64,000 nucleotides of DNA. Origin: Campanula takesimana. Its lineage: Eukaryota > Streptophyta > Magnoliopsida > Asterales > Campanulaceae. This document shows positions 1 to 10,988 of this stretch, one piece after another. Position 1 is the stretch's first letter; each line of letters opens with the position of its first letter. The stretch is from the NCBI GenBank assembly GCA_026119855.1, contig JAOWBW010000322.1:62001-126000 (forward strand), written 5' to 3'. A program made the position numbers and the translations under genes. Under the pieces are notes generated by a model. It worked only from the letters and a program-made list of their open reading frames with translations. It was not told the origin of the DNA and ran no database searches.

Positions 1-681
1 ATATCCAAAAAGCTTTAAATTAATATCCAAAATCGTTTGAGGTTCATATCCAAAAGATTTGTTGGCCATGGCCATAGTCACAGCCTTGATTCCCAGCGCC
101 TACGTTTCAATTATTTACAAAAATGTGACCGCGCACGTAGTTTTGTTTATTTACAAAAATGTTATCGCGCAATTAAAAACACGCTTTTCTAATCACTAGG
201 AAAAACACGTATTTCCCCATATTCTCACCTTATGAAAAACGTGTTTTTCATGAGTTACGGAAAAACGTGTTTTAATACAGATTGTGACAATTTTGTAAAT
301 AAACTGGCGCTTGTTTTAAAATAAGCGGTGACATTCGTATATAACTGGCAAGCGTATATCTACATCGTAAATGTTAGTGTTAATGTTACAAAGTGCCAGT
401 GATTTTTACTGACCTTTAAAAACATAGAAATATTTTCAATAACTATCAGTGCTATTGTTATAAAGTGTCACATCTTTACTGGCATTTATAAGCATTGGCA
501 CTGGTACTTTTGATATGTGTCAGTGGTAACGTTAAAAGTGTCAGTCATTTACACTCGCATTTATAAACATTGAAGCTGAAAGCTTTTACTAAGTGTCAGT
601 GCTGGTATTAAAGAGTGTTAGTGCGTGTATTAAAAAGTGTCAGTGTCAATGTTGAAGATTGTCAGTCGTGTGTTAATAGTC
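1..681. repeat. Degenerate repeat region left of the first copia element
   Basis: No gene is visible. The first 60 bases repeat the phrase ATATCCAAAA three times. Bases 170-280 hold several near-palindromes of the form AAAAACGTGTTTTT. From about 370 to 680 the word GTGTCAGT recurs at loose intervals of tens of bases, together with TTATAAGCATTG-like words, giving a degenerate tandem array. The copia element at 682 is inserted into this array. Related words recur near 16,770-16,920 and 46,560-46,650, and the palindromes recur at 63,640-63,810, so this is a dispersed family. Confidence 0.6.
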
Positions 682-906
682 TGTTAGACTGTTATCCTCA
701 AGATGTGATAATATCAGTGTATTGGGGATATTATCACGTGTTATCTTTGTGAATATTGTTCTTATTGTCCCTTGTACATATCATACTTAGTTTGATAAAT
801 ATTAGTTACTAGAGATAAATATTAGATAGCTAGAATATTGGATCTTGGCTAGTATAAGAACCCATGTAACTCTCTGTGTAAAGATCATCGAAAACACAAT
901 CTTTCA
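682..906 (+). repeat. 5' LTR of copia element 1
   Basis: The LTR begins TGTTAGACTG and ends AATCTTTCA, with the canonical TG...CA ends. The sequence matches 5285-5509 except for six substitutions, mostly G to A or C to T. Confidence 0.93.
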
Positions 907-920
907 TGGTATCACGAGAC
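907..920 (+). other. Primer-binding site of copia element 1
   Basis: TGGTATCACGAGAC starts immediately after the 5' LTR. It closely resembles the TGGTATCAGAGC complement of initiator-Met tRNA used by most plant copia elements, with a one-base insertion. Confidence 0.75.
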
Positions 921-1003
921 CGGGGCGATTTCTCTTGAGTCTTCCGCTGCGCCTCTCTCGTGACTACTCTGTCTTTCGTTCTCTTCTCTCTCCTTTCCCA
1001 AGC

Positions 1004-4000
1004 ATGTCTGCTAATTCATCGTTTCACCCGGCTTTAGCGGTTTCCAACATCCGGAACCACATCGCTCTTACCCTCGACTTAGAGAATTCTCAATATGCTA
1101 CATGGGCTGAACTTTTTAAAGTTCATACTAGGGCTACCAAGGTTCTGTCTCATATCATCCCATCCGCAAAGGGCAAAGAGAAAGAACTTTCAACTGATGA
1201 AGAACTTGACTTATGGTCTACCTTGGATGCTGTCGTTCTCGGTTGGATCTACTCCACCATCTCAAGTGATCTCATCACCACCATCTTGGAGCCGGATAGC
1301 ATGGCTAAAGCAGCTTGGGATCATCTCCGTGACATCTTCCAGGATAACAAAAACTCACGGGCGGTAGCACTCGAGCAGGAGTTCTCTAGTACAGTGATGG
1401 CAGATTTTTCCTCGGCCTCAACCTATTGTCAGCAACTTAAACAGTTGGCCGATCAATTGAAAAATGTCGGTGCTCCGGTCACCAACGACAGGCTTGTTCT
1501 CCAGATGGTTGCGGGTCTCACTGATGCGTTTAATGGTGTTGCTACAATGCTTCGTCAGAGTGACCCAATCCCTCAATTCTATCAAGCCCGATCGATGGTC
1601 ACTTTAGAGGAGGCTGGTCTTGCTACGAAGGCATCTGTGGGCTCAGCGTTGATGGCTAGGGAGGCTGCTGCTCCACATGCTCCGATGGCTCAGCCTGTTC
1701 CTGCTGCTCCGACTAATGGGAATCGGACTTCAACACGCTCTGGTGGTAAGGGTTCCGGTACCGGGAAGAATAATAAAGGCGGTGGCAAGAATGGTCAACA
1801 ATCTGGAAGTGGCCAACGGCAACAGGCTGGTACTAATGGGTCCGGCCCATTTTTTACATATCACCCTAACTGGGCCTCGGGTGGACAGCCTCAGTGGGGA
1901 AATGGAAGGGCCTGGCCATGGGCCTCTCCCCCTTACCCATATCCCACATCCGCTCAATCTGGTCAATGGCCCAAGGCACCTTCCTCTCAATCCAGACAGT
2001 CTGCTAGCATCCTTGGACCACGTCCCCAATATTACACTGCCACTAATGCTTCCCCGACTGATGTTGAGGCGGATATGCACACACTTGGGTTGACTCCGCC
2101 CCCTACTCTGACTTGGTACATGGATACTTGGGTCACCGACCATATGTCTTCCTCGTCAGGTAATCTCACTTCTTATTTCAATACGAGCACTCATAATAAT
2201 ATCATTGTTGGTAATGTCCATTCGATCCCAGTTAAAGGTTTTGGCGACACTAGACTAGATCCTCCACTTCCGCCTCTCGCACCAAATAAAGTTCTTCACG
2301 TTCCTAATATTGTGAAGAATTTAATTTCTGTTTGAAAATTTACCACTGATAATTCCGTTACAATTGAGTTTGACTCTTGTGGATTTTCTGTGAAGAATTT
2401 CCGGACGGGGAGGCATCTCATGAGATGTGAAAGTCGTGGCAATCTATACCCGCTCACTCTGCTTCTTACCAAGTCTAGTTATGCTTTTGCTGCTTTTTCC
2501 CCCACTTTGTGGCACAAGAGATTGGGTCACCCGGGATCTTTTATTATTGAGTCTCTTAGAAAAAATAAGATGATCATGTGTAATCCATCAGGATCTTCAC
2601 ATGCTTGTCATGCGTGTTCGTTAGGAAAACTTATTAGATTACCTTTTGTTTCTTCTTGTTCGAGTACTGTTTTGCCATTTGATATTATTCATAGTGATAT
2701 TTGGACTTCTCCAGTCCTTAGTAATTCGGGTCATCGTTTTTATATGTTATTATTGGATGATTACTCAAATTTTCTGTGGTCTTTTCCGTTATCTCAGAAA
2801 TCCAATGTTTTTTCTACTTTTCTTGAATTCCGAACACACATTCGTACTCAATTTGAGAGAGAGATTAAAAATATTCAATGTGACAATGGCAGAGAATTCG
2901 ACAATACTAATTTTTGGGAATTGTGCAAACAAAATGGGATTTCCTTCCGTCTTTCTAGTCCTTATACGTCATCCCAAAATGGTAAAGCCGAACGATCAAT
3001 TCGCACCATCAATAATATGGTTCGAACTCTCCTACATCATGCATCAATGCCATCCTCTTTTTGGCATCATGCACTTCAAATGGCAACCTATCTTCTCAAT
3101 ATTCTTCCTCATAAGATTATAGACTCTTTATCCCCACTTCAAATACTCTATCGTAAGATTACGTCTTATTCTCATCTCCGTGTATTTGGTTGTTTGTGTT
3201 ACCCAATTTTTCCCTCTACAACCATACATAAACTACAAGCCCGCTCCACTCCTTGTGTTTTCTTGGGTTATCCCACAAACCATCGTGGATATAAATGTTA
3301 TGATCTTTCATCTAAGAAAATTATACTAAGTCGTCATGTCATATTTGATGAAAAAGTTTTTCCTTTTGCTAAAGATCAGACACCTTCGTCCAATTCATAT
3401 AATTTCTTGGACACTCCTCTCAGCCCACATATATTGCAACAATGGGCTGCTCCTTCATCATCTCCAGTGGATCACAGTAACCTTGGCCCAACCTCAACAT
3501 CTTTGGCCCAAGCCTCACCTGATCCACTTTCCCCCTTAGTAGCTCAGCAGCCCAGTCCGCCTACTCCTTCTGGGCCAATCTCTCCTGGCCCAACTCCTGG
3601 CATTTCGTCTGGCTCCCTTCCTGTGCCTCCAGTCCAGCCATCTCTCCCTCTTGTATCTCGCGGCCCAGTCACCCGAAGCCAGCATGGTATCGTTAAACCC
3701 AAGTCATTGTTTAACCTCAATACCACTTCTAAATCTGAACTTCCTCGTAACCCAGTGGCTGCCCTTAAAGATCCAAATTGGAAGATGGCTATGAATAATG
3801 AATTTTATGCTCTTATTGAAAATAAGACGTGGGATTTGGTACCCCGTCCCCCTGGTACTAACATTATTCGTTCTATGTGGATTTTTACTCATAAGCATAG
3901 GTCTGACGGTTCGTTTGAAAGGCATAAAGCGTGTCTGCTGGGTGATGGTAAAACTCAGCAGGTGGGCATTGATTGTGGGGAGACTTTTAGCCCGGTTGTC

Positions 4001-5290
4001 AAACCGGCTACCATTCGGAGTGTTTTGAGTTTGTCTTTATCCAAAGGTTGGCCTATACATCAACTTGATGTCAAGAATGTGTTCTTGTATGGTGATCTCC
4101 ATGAGACCGTGTGAATGCATCAACCATTGGGTTTTCGAGACAAGCGTTTTCCAGATCATATTTGTTTACTCCGCAAATCTCTCTACGGGCTTAAACAGGC
4201 TCCCCGAGCATGGCACAAACGATTTGCGGATTATGTCTTCACACTTGGTTTTACACATAGTAAGTCTGATCATTCTTTGTTTATTTATCGCAAGGGTGTC
4301 GACATGGCCTACTTGCTACTCTATGTAGACGACATCATTCTCACAACATCTTCTGAAGCTCTCCGCTGCTCTATTATGTCTCAACTTGGGTCCGAGTTCG
4401 CTATGAAAGACCTTGTCCCACTCAGTTATTTTCTTGGGATAGCCGTCACACGGCAACCTTCTCATCTCTTTCTATCCCAACGAAAGTATGCCTCAGAAAT
4501 AGTGGACCGAGAGGGTATGACTTCTTGCAAACCGGCTCAAACTACGGTTGATACTAAACCCAAAGTGGGTTCGGATTCTAGCCCTCCTTATGCAGATCCG
4601 TTTCTCTATCGCAGTCTTGCGGGTGCTCTCCAGTACCTTACATTCACTCGGCCAGACATTACGTATGCTGTCCAACAAGTATGCTTATTCATGCATGACC
4701 CTCGAGAAATACACATGCATGCACTCAAGCGTATTATTCGTTACATCAGTGGGACTCTTGCGCATGGGTTGTATCTATATCCCTCGAAAACTTGCTCCCT
4801 TATCTCCTATACGGATGCCGATTGGGGTGGGTGTCCTGACACTCGTCCATCTACATCTGGGTACTGCGTGTTTTTGGGTGATAACTTAGTGTCTTGGGCT
4901 GCCAAACGCCAACCCACGGTCTCTCGTTCCAGTGCCGAGGCGGAGTATCGTGGGGTCGCTAATGTTGTCTCTGAATCTTGTTGGTTACGCAATCTTCTCC
5001 TTGAGTTACATTGTCCCATACAGAAGGCTACTCTTGTCTACTGTGACAATGTTAGTGCCATATACCTCTCGGGTAATCCTGTTCAACATCAACGCACAAA
5101 ACATATTGAGTTGGATATACATTTTGTTCGTGATAAGGTGGCCCGAGGAGAAGTATGGGTCTTGCATGTACCGTCTCGACATCAAGTAGCGGATATCTTT
5201 ACCAAGGGTATTCCACTGATTTTATTTGAAGATTTTCGGGACAGTCTCAACGTCCGTCCGCCTCCCGTTTCGACTGAGAGGGTGTGTTAG
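1004..5290 (+). pseudogene. Copia Gag-Pol polyprotein with two in-frame stops
   Basis: The likely start is the ATG at 1004 (MSANSSFH). An upstream in-frame extension reaches into the LTR but is unlikely to be used. One frame runs to 5290 and is interrupted by TGA at 2333-2335 and at 4112-4114; homology continues directly after both. The first stop fits CGA to TGA in the motif NLISV-R-KFTTDN. Domains in order: UBN2-type Gag (about 1060-1650) followed by a Gly/Gln-rich tail with no CCHC zinc knuckle; protease with DTWVTDHM where DTGATDHM is expected, so the catalytic-loop glycine is lost; GAG-pre-integrase HHCC (LWHKRLGHPG, CHACSLGK); integrase core (HSDIW, CDNGREF, SSQNGKAERS); RT (DVKNVFLYGDL, YVDDI); RNase H (YTDADWGG, SSAEAEY, KHIELDIHFVRD). 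The element is not autonomous. Confidence 0.92.
5274..5284 (+). other. Polypurine tract of copia element 1
   Basis: The purine-rich stretch CTGAGAGGGTG lies directly against the TG that opens the 3' LTR, which is the normal place for plus-strand priming. Confidence 0.6.
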
Positions 5291-5509
5291 ACTGTTATCC
5301 TCAAGATGTGATAATATCAGTGTATTAGGGATATTATCACATGTTATCTTTGTGAATATTGTTGTTATTATCCCTTGTACATATCATACTTAGTTTGATA
5401 AATATTAGTTACTAGAGATAAATATTAGATAGCTAGAATAGTGGATCTTGGCTAGTATAAGAACCCATGTAACTCTCTGTGTAAAGATCATCGAAAATAC
5501 AATCTTTCA
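5285..5509 (+). repeat. 3' LTR of copia element 1
   Basis: This is the same length as the 5' LTR, with six differences. It ends AATCTTTCA at 5509, after which the degenerate repeat region resumes. Confidence 0.93.
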
Positions 5510-6985
5510 GTCTTTAATAAGTTCCAGTTATTTTCAAAAATACCATTGTGCACTATTAAAACAAGCGCCAGATATTTACAAAAATGTTATCTCCTCGTTA
5601 AAAAAAAGTGTCGGGTATTTACAAAAATGCCACCGCCTCTTTTTCTAAAAAAAATATAAAAAATTAACCTCTTAAAAAACACGTTTTTTAATTAAATTTT
5701 CACTATTTTTGTAAGGGTTTGCTAGCTAATTTTGTGAGGGTTGGTAGCTGTTGCAAACAAAATTGGACAATGTTGGATAGATTGGGCATAGTGAATGCAT
5801 ATTATTTTGATTATGATAACTAAAATTGTTAAAAATGAAGATGATGGCTATAAAACCGGGCTTTTAACAAAATAAGGCTCGATGATGTACCTATTATTAA
5901 AGTAGTAATCTTACTTTAATTTTTCATAACTCTTTTTAGCAAAATATTGTTATCTAATCGTCAATGGTCCATTTCATTAATTGCCCCATAAACCCATCTA
6001 AGGGTCAAATGTCCAAAGGGCAGTGTCCTAAGCTTCCTAATCCATTATTTCTCTTATTATTAATTAATTAAGGAATTACTAATACTTAGCTTTAGTTTAG
6101 CAAAGCCATCAACTAATTTAAGTACTAATAACAAATATTTATTGATTTTTTTTAAAGCAATAACAAATATTTATTGATATCCAACAGCCTGTTGGGACAT
6201 GCATGTGCACCTAGTTTTTGTCATAGTTGTCGTCCGTATCTAAACTAATGCAATTAAATTAAACTATCCAATACTAGTGTGTGTGTGTGTGTCTTTTTTT
6301 TTTTTTTTTTTTTTTTTTTTGAAACAATCCAATACTAGTGTTAATTACAGTAGTATTTTGGACATTATTTTTGTGATTGTTTAAATTAATATGGACCCAT
6401 TATTTGTGTCATAATTATAATGAAAGAGGTAAAAAATATATTTTGTGTTTGTATATGTAACAATTAAGTGATTAAATAGGTTATAAATAACATGAAGTGG
6501 TTTATTAAATAAATTTGGATAGTTAGGTGGTCATAAGGTAATTTGCCCCCTAAAAAAAAAACCCATCCAATTACCATCAAGAAAAGGTTACACAATCATA
6601 CTCCCACCATATTTCCGAAAATTCGTCACATTTGACTTTGATGATTTATAAAAGTCATATTTGATCAAATATTAATGCAAATTTGATCATCTTAAAATAT
6701 TTAAATTTGTTATTAATGAACTTTTTTAACAAATATTTATCAATAATAATTTTTTATATTTTAATAAATAATTAACATTAATATTTTGTCAACGTAGCTG
6801 ACTTTTAAAAAATCAAATGAGATGCATTTTTTAGATAATAAGAACATTCCGTTATGATGCTATATTACTGTTCTACAAATTACTACTAGTAAATTTCTTT
6901 GGCATAAACCATATGAAGAAATCATTCGGAGCCTGACTTTTCGTTTTTAAAATTGTATTGAAAATTACCTCAAACATTTATTGGC
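5510..6985. other. Gene-free AT-rich stretch
   Basis: No coding match was found. Up to about 5,700 it continues the degenerate array seen before 682 (TATTTACAAAAATG words and an AAAACACGTTTTTT palindrome). A (GT)n run followed by poly-T lies at 6280-6320. Bases 6,590-6,850 contain a degraded fragment of the TTGACTTT...AAAGTCA MITE type with no clean ends. Confidence 0.5.
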
Positions 6986-7167
6986 AATGCTAGGGTACAA
7001 AAGAAGTTTACAAAATGATGGATACAAAATGAGGTATCGATATTTTATTGGTTGCATCGGTTGTGGATCCGGAACATTCTAATTCAAAGCACCAATAAAA
7101 ATCATGACATTTCATTTTGTATGCTAAATTTTGTGAACTTTTTTGTGACTTTATATTTACCCAACAT
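6986..7167. mobile_element. MITE of the AATGCTAGGG family, copy 1
   Basis: The left end AATGCTAGGGTACAAAAG is mirrored imperfectly at the right end (reverse complement AATGTTGGGTAAATATAAAG). Both sides then carry TTCACAAAAT-like words and an internal CCAATAAAA. A second copy lies at 9806-9981. No convincing target duplication was seen, so the superfamily is open. Confidence 0.55.
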
Positions 7168-7569
7168 TTATTTATGTAAATGTATTATATATACTGATTA
7201 TTTACGGGAGATAAATTAAATTAGGGGTGTTGTTTGGGAGTGGAAGCCGGAAGGCATGGACAACTTTTAGGGAACCCCACAAAATACCTTTAGGCCCATC
7301 TTCTTTCAAATAAAGCACAAAATGACCCACAATAGCCGGCAAGAATCATGATTATGAATACTACCAAACAAGGAAGAATCCTTTTGTTTTTATGACCAAA
7401 TCCTCCATTGGAATGAGAGAGAGAGAGAGAGATTGGGACTACTTACTACTAGCTCCCTTCCTCCGTTTTCTCCTTTCAATTTCTCTAAATATTTAAGATA
7501 GATCCAAGTGTATGGTTGGTTTTATAGTTGATGGGTTTGTTTCCTCTTTGTAATGATTACTATTAAATA

Positions 7570-7832
7570 CTACCTCTGTCCCTAAATGAGTGTCCAAATT
7601 TCATTTTAAGGGACACTGAAAATCTCAACTTTGTTGTACAATTTGGTAGCAAATATTCATATATAATCTTGTAATCTCCTTTCCAAACATTCAGTTTTGC
7701 ACGTATAAAGAAACCGGTGAAAAAATTTTTGAAAAAAAAACATTTAAGGACAAAGTTGTGTTCCAAAAAGACACTCATTTTGGGACAAAAATTTCTTAAA
7801 AATGGACATTCATTTAGGGTCAGAGGGAGTAG
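7570..7832. mobile_element. Stowaway MITE
   Basis: It is flanked by TA. The left end CTACCTCTGTCCCTAAATGA matches the reverse complement of the right end (CTACTCCCTCTGACCCTAAA...) apart from a small indel. This is the Tc1/mariner Stowaway pattern. Confidence 0.8.
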
Positions 7833-7889
7833 TATATATATACTCCCTCTGTTTGGGTAGAAGCTTCCTTATTTTGATAGTGATACAAG

Positions 7890-8032
7890 GTCCATAAGGA
7901 GTGGTTCAGTGGTAGAGCCAAACTTCACAATGTGTGAGGTCTCGGGTTCGATCCCTTTCCATGCCTCCTAGGACATCATTATTATAAGGGGGTAAGTGAG
8001 GAACCACTATCGATCCTCTAAAAAAAAAAAAG
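7890..8032 (+). mobile_element. tRNA-derived SINE, full length
   Basis: A pol III box A (TGGTTCAGTGG, about 7902) and box B (GGTTCGATCCC, about 7946) sit at tRNA spacing, followed by a tRNA-unrelated body and a 3' A-tail (about 8020-8031). A perfect 11-bp target duplication AGTGATACAAG lies at 7879-7889 and 8033-8043. It is inserted in a truncated Stowaway whose left end is at 7843. The tRNA-like part has lost clover-leaf pairing, so it is not a tRNA gene. A 5'-truncated relative lies at 14433-14549. Confidence 0.85.
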
Positions 8033-8207
8033 AGTGATACAAGAGTTAAAAAATTGATGAGTGAAAAATGAGTTGTGAGAGGGAAGAAGTGATTGGGTAT
8101 GATAACTGTGAACCGTAATTAGTGCTCGTTTGTTTCGGTTTATTTTGGGTTGCTTATGACTTTTGGCTTTAATTAAGTTAAAATTAGAGCATTTGTTTTC
8201 ACTTATA

Positions 8208-8467
8208 CTCCCTCCGTCCCTCTTTAGTTTACAAATTTAGGGTTGGGCACATTATTTAAGGAAAAAGTAAAAAAATTGATGTGTTGTGAGTGTAGATAGT
8301 TGAGTGGGAGAGAGAAAGTGGGGTAGAGAATAGTAAGTGAATAGTTGTTGTGAGTATGACAAGTGGATCTCATTATTTTAAAAGTATTAAAACATTTTTT
8401 TGGGACTTTGTAGATTAAAGTGAAACAACTAAAATGATAAATTTTGTAGATTAAAGAGGGACGGGAG
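8208..8467. mobile_element. Stowaway MITE
   Basis: It is flanked by TA on both sides. The end CTCCCTCCGTCCCTCTTTA mirrors TAAAGAGGGACGGGAG, and the interior carries GTTGGGCAC and GAGAGAGAAAGTGGGGTAGA, as in other copies here (for example 30119-30373). Confidence 0.87.
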
Positions 8468-8556
8468 TATTTAATAAGTCATTAGCTAGAGTACAATCAC
8501 ATCTGTATATTACTCCTTCTATCTGTGGCTTTAACCATTTTCACACATATTAAGAA

Positions 8557-8683
8557 ATGTAATTAACGCATGTTAAGAAGACCCATTTACCCTTAAATAA
8601 TTCAATTTTCTAGGTGATTAAATGCTTGCATAAGAGATAGTTTCACCATCATTAGTAAGGATATAATTGAGACAAAAGGGTAA
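8557..8683 (+). repeat. 127-bp direct repeat, copy 1
   Basis: It starts ATGTAATTAACGCATG and ends AGACAAAAGGGTAA. The copy at 9368-9494 has the same length with scattered substitutions. Confidence 0.85.
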
Positions 8684-8888
8684 CAAGCAATTGGCAGACA
8701 AATAGTTTCTTAAATTTCTTCCACACCTAGTATGGAGCATTAATTAATCTATGGAACGTAAACTGAGAACTAACCATCCTAGGAGCGGAGTAATATGCAT
8801 GCATGTGCTTTACCATATAAACTCATGTTACAATAACAACATAGACTCACAATTGCCAAAAGAACCCTAGAAAGCATATAGTGATAGC

Positions 8889-9367
8889 ATGAAGATCCAC
8901 ACAGAGAGCTCAAGATTCATCAAGCCATGTTACGAAAGCGCCCCGCCCCCGCCCCCGCCCCAGCCCCAGCCCAACCCACAACCCACACTCCTCTAAGCGT
9001 TTTCGACTAGCTCACTACGTAACAAATATAGCATATATTTATGCTTACAAACCCCCTAACCCGTCAAATGCACTCTTGGAGTTGGGGCTTCAAAAGATCT
9101 TAGCTATATATCGAGAGTGGGCGGGCCGGTTGAGTGGAAGTGACAAAGGAACTCATTCCATTTTTCTGAATGATGAAGGTGTGAGATTTATCGAGGCTTC
9201 TGGTGATGGCATGCTTAACGAGATCTTGCCTCTTTATCCCTCAAAAGTGTCTATATTAGACCTTCACCCTAATATTGATGCAATAGATGAGTTGCTTCAA
9301 GTTCAGCTCACAAGGTTCACTTTTGGTTCCTTGGTGGTAGGAATCACAACCCACCACCAAGTTGATG
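8889..9367 (+). pseudogene. Truncated BAHD acyltransferase (HCT/SHT-like) pseudogene
   Basis: Intact members move a hydroxycinnamoyl group from CoA to an acceptor such as shikimate or spermidine. The ATG at 8889 opens MKIHTESSRFIKPCYES, a typical BAHD N-terminus. It is followed by a proline/glutamine expansion encoded by CCGCCC repeats, then PLSVFD. A TAG follows at about 9007, and a frameshift near 9020 moves the homology to the frame that reads YVTNIAYIYAYKPPNPSNAL and then LGLQKILAIYREWAGRLSG. The relic continues through LVQVQLTRF-like and SLVVGITTHH and stops at HHQVDD, the catalytic HHxxxD motif, where the 127-bp repeat begins. The C-terminal half, including the DFGWG region, is absent. 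About a third of a normal 430-450 aa enzyme remains, and it cannot be functional. Confidence 0.85.
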
Positions 9368-9494
9368 ATGTAATTAATGCATGTTAACAAGACTCATTTA
9401 TCCTTAAATAATTTAGTTTTCTAGGTGATTAAATGTTTGCATAAGAGATACTTTCACCATCATTAGTAAGGGTATAATTAAGACAAAAGGGTAA
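9368..9494 (+). repeat. 127-bp direct repeat, copy 2
   Basis: It begins exactly where the acyltransferase homology stops (ATGTAATTAATGCATG) and matches 8557-8683. Its left edge therefore marks the breakpoint. Confidence 0.85.
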
Positions 9495-9805
9495 AAGTGC
9501 ATTGACAATAGTAAAGCGACAGATATTTTGAAACAATTTTTTTACTTCTAAAGCGATAGATATTTTGAAACGGAGGGAGTATTACTAAAGCAGAAGCCGC
9601 TGACATCAGCAATGCCACATGGCGGCTTCAGGTGAAAAATTTTCCCTCCCAAACCACTTGCTGACTTCAGCAATCATTTATTAAGTCAATTAATTAAGTT
9701 ACAACTAATTAATTCCTTACTACAAGCATTAATTATTGGTCTTTTACAATTACTCCCTCCCCATTATTTATTTTAATTTTTCAATCAAAAGTTATTTACA
9801 TGAAT

Positions 9806-9981
9806 AATACTGGGGGCAAAAAAAAAAGTCACAAAAATCTGCTCACAAAATCCTATATGTAATGATGTTATTGGAGTTTTTAATTAGAGTGTGACGGATC
9901 CAATATCGATACAACCAATAAAATTTCGCCACCTCATTTTGTGAGCAAGATTTTGTGACCATATTTTGTGCCCCTAGCATT
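9806..9981. mobile_element. MITE of the AATGCTAGGG family, copy 2
   Basis: The left end AATACTGGGGGCAAAA pairs with the right end (reverse complement AATGCTAGGGGCACAAAA). Inside, both arms carry TCACAAAA and GCTCACAAAATC. The family is shared with 6986-7167. Confidence 0.6.
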
Positions 9982-10988
9982 GCTATATTTACATACCCTA
10001 ATAATCACAATTTCACACACTAGAAATAGTCATTTTAAAATTTCTTAAATATTCAATTTAACTGATTTACATGCCAACATATTTGCTGTATATAATAATT
10101 GGTGGTAGTATTTTGATGTAGTTAATATTCATGATTAATTATTATGATTAAAATATTAATTTTTAGGAATATATAAATGTTACTACTATTAGAAAATCTA
10201 AGACTACGGCGAGAATATAGTTAAAAATGGTTTGAAAATGTAGAACTAAAAATTGATATTTGCTCTGATTTTTTAATAATTTGATTGAAATAGTTGAACA
10301 ATTATGTTATTTATTCCAAAAAAAATTATGTAAAACAAATCTCTGAATATAATTAAATAAATTTATGACTATAATAATTAGTGTGTATAGTTCATCTTTT
10401 TTTGGATGTCTTCCATTTAAAAATTGGGAGGAGCCGTGGCAACTATGTTTTTTTTTTTTTTTACTTATCCTCTAGGTAAAAAATAAATAATTATTTTTTC
10501 TATAAAACATTAATATTATTATATATAATCTTGCATAAAAAAATTCACCTAAAATCTTTTTTTTTTACCTTTCTCAGAAGAATTGATTAAAATTTATAAA
10601 TACCTTTTTATTCAATATTTTTGTGTAATGAATTCACCGTTGAACTGAATCAATTAGAGTCCATAATTTTATTTTATTTTATTTTATTTAATAGATGAAT
10701 TTATAGAATGATGAAGACTTGTAACAAGTAACAGGTTACTACACTAAATAAGTAAAAGCCAAAAGCAAGAAAATTGTGGCTTTTTGTGCTTCTTCAAAAC
10801 ACCGAGATTGAAATGAGATACCCGTTTCAATTACTGTTAGCCACGCTTGTCAAAACTTAATATTCCCCCTCTACTCCTAAGGGAAACTCCAATGGTAGGT
10901 ATCAAATGCAAATTTTGATACCTATGATGAATTACTAGCATCTCCAATGGTATTATCAATGGGTACCAAAATTTGGTGTGGTACTAAG
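9982..10988. other. Gene-free AT-rich stretch
   Basis: No coding signal was found. Poly-T runs occur at 10448-10462 and 10558-10566, and (TTTTA)n at about 10665-10690. Bases 10,880-10,980 carry a short element of the type CATCTCCAATGGTA...GGTACCAAAATTT, into which the hAT element at 10989 inserted. Confidence 0.45.

Larger units (their letters stand above)
682..5509 (+). mobile_element. Ty1-copia LTR retrotransposon 1, nearly intact but coding-dead
   Basis: Two 225-bp LTRs (682-906 and 5285-5509) enclose one polyprotein reading frame in the copia order Gag-protease-integrase-RT-RNase H. A primer-binding site follows the 5' LTR directly and a purine tract precedes the 3' LTR. By hand the LTRs differ at 6 of 225 positions (about 97% identical), so the insertion is fairly young. 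The target duplication is unclear: GTC lies outside both ends, and AGTCT spans both borders. The wording around KxxLLGDGK and FSPVVKPATIR suggests the Ale/Retrofit group; this lineage call is inference. Confidence 0.93.
8513..9579. mobile_element. Stowaway-like unit containing an acyltransferase fragment
   Basis: TA at 8511-8512 is followed by CTCCTTCTATCTGTGGCTTT. The right end, TTTTGAAACGGAGGGAG followed by TA, is at 9579. The MITE body appears twice, as a 127-bp direct repeat (8557-8683 and 9368-9494), and the BAHD pseudogene lies between the copies. Either one MITE acquired the gene piece with duplication of its own body, or two overlapping MITE copies flank an older gene relic. Confidence 0.6.

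Noticed and set aside
7890..7960. tRNA gene, suggested by box A and box B
   Set aside because: There is no acceptor-stem pairing or clover-leaf, and the unit has an A-tail and target duplications, so it is a SINE.
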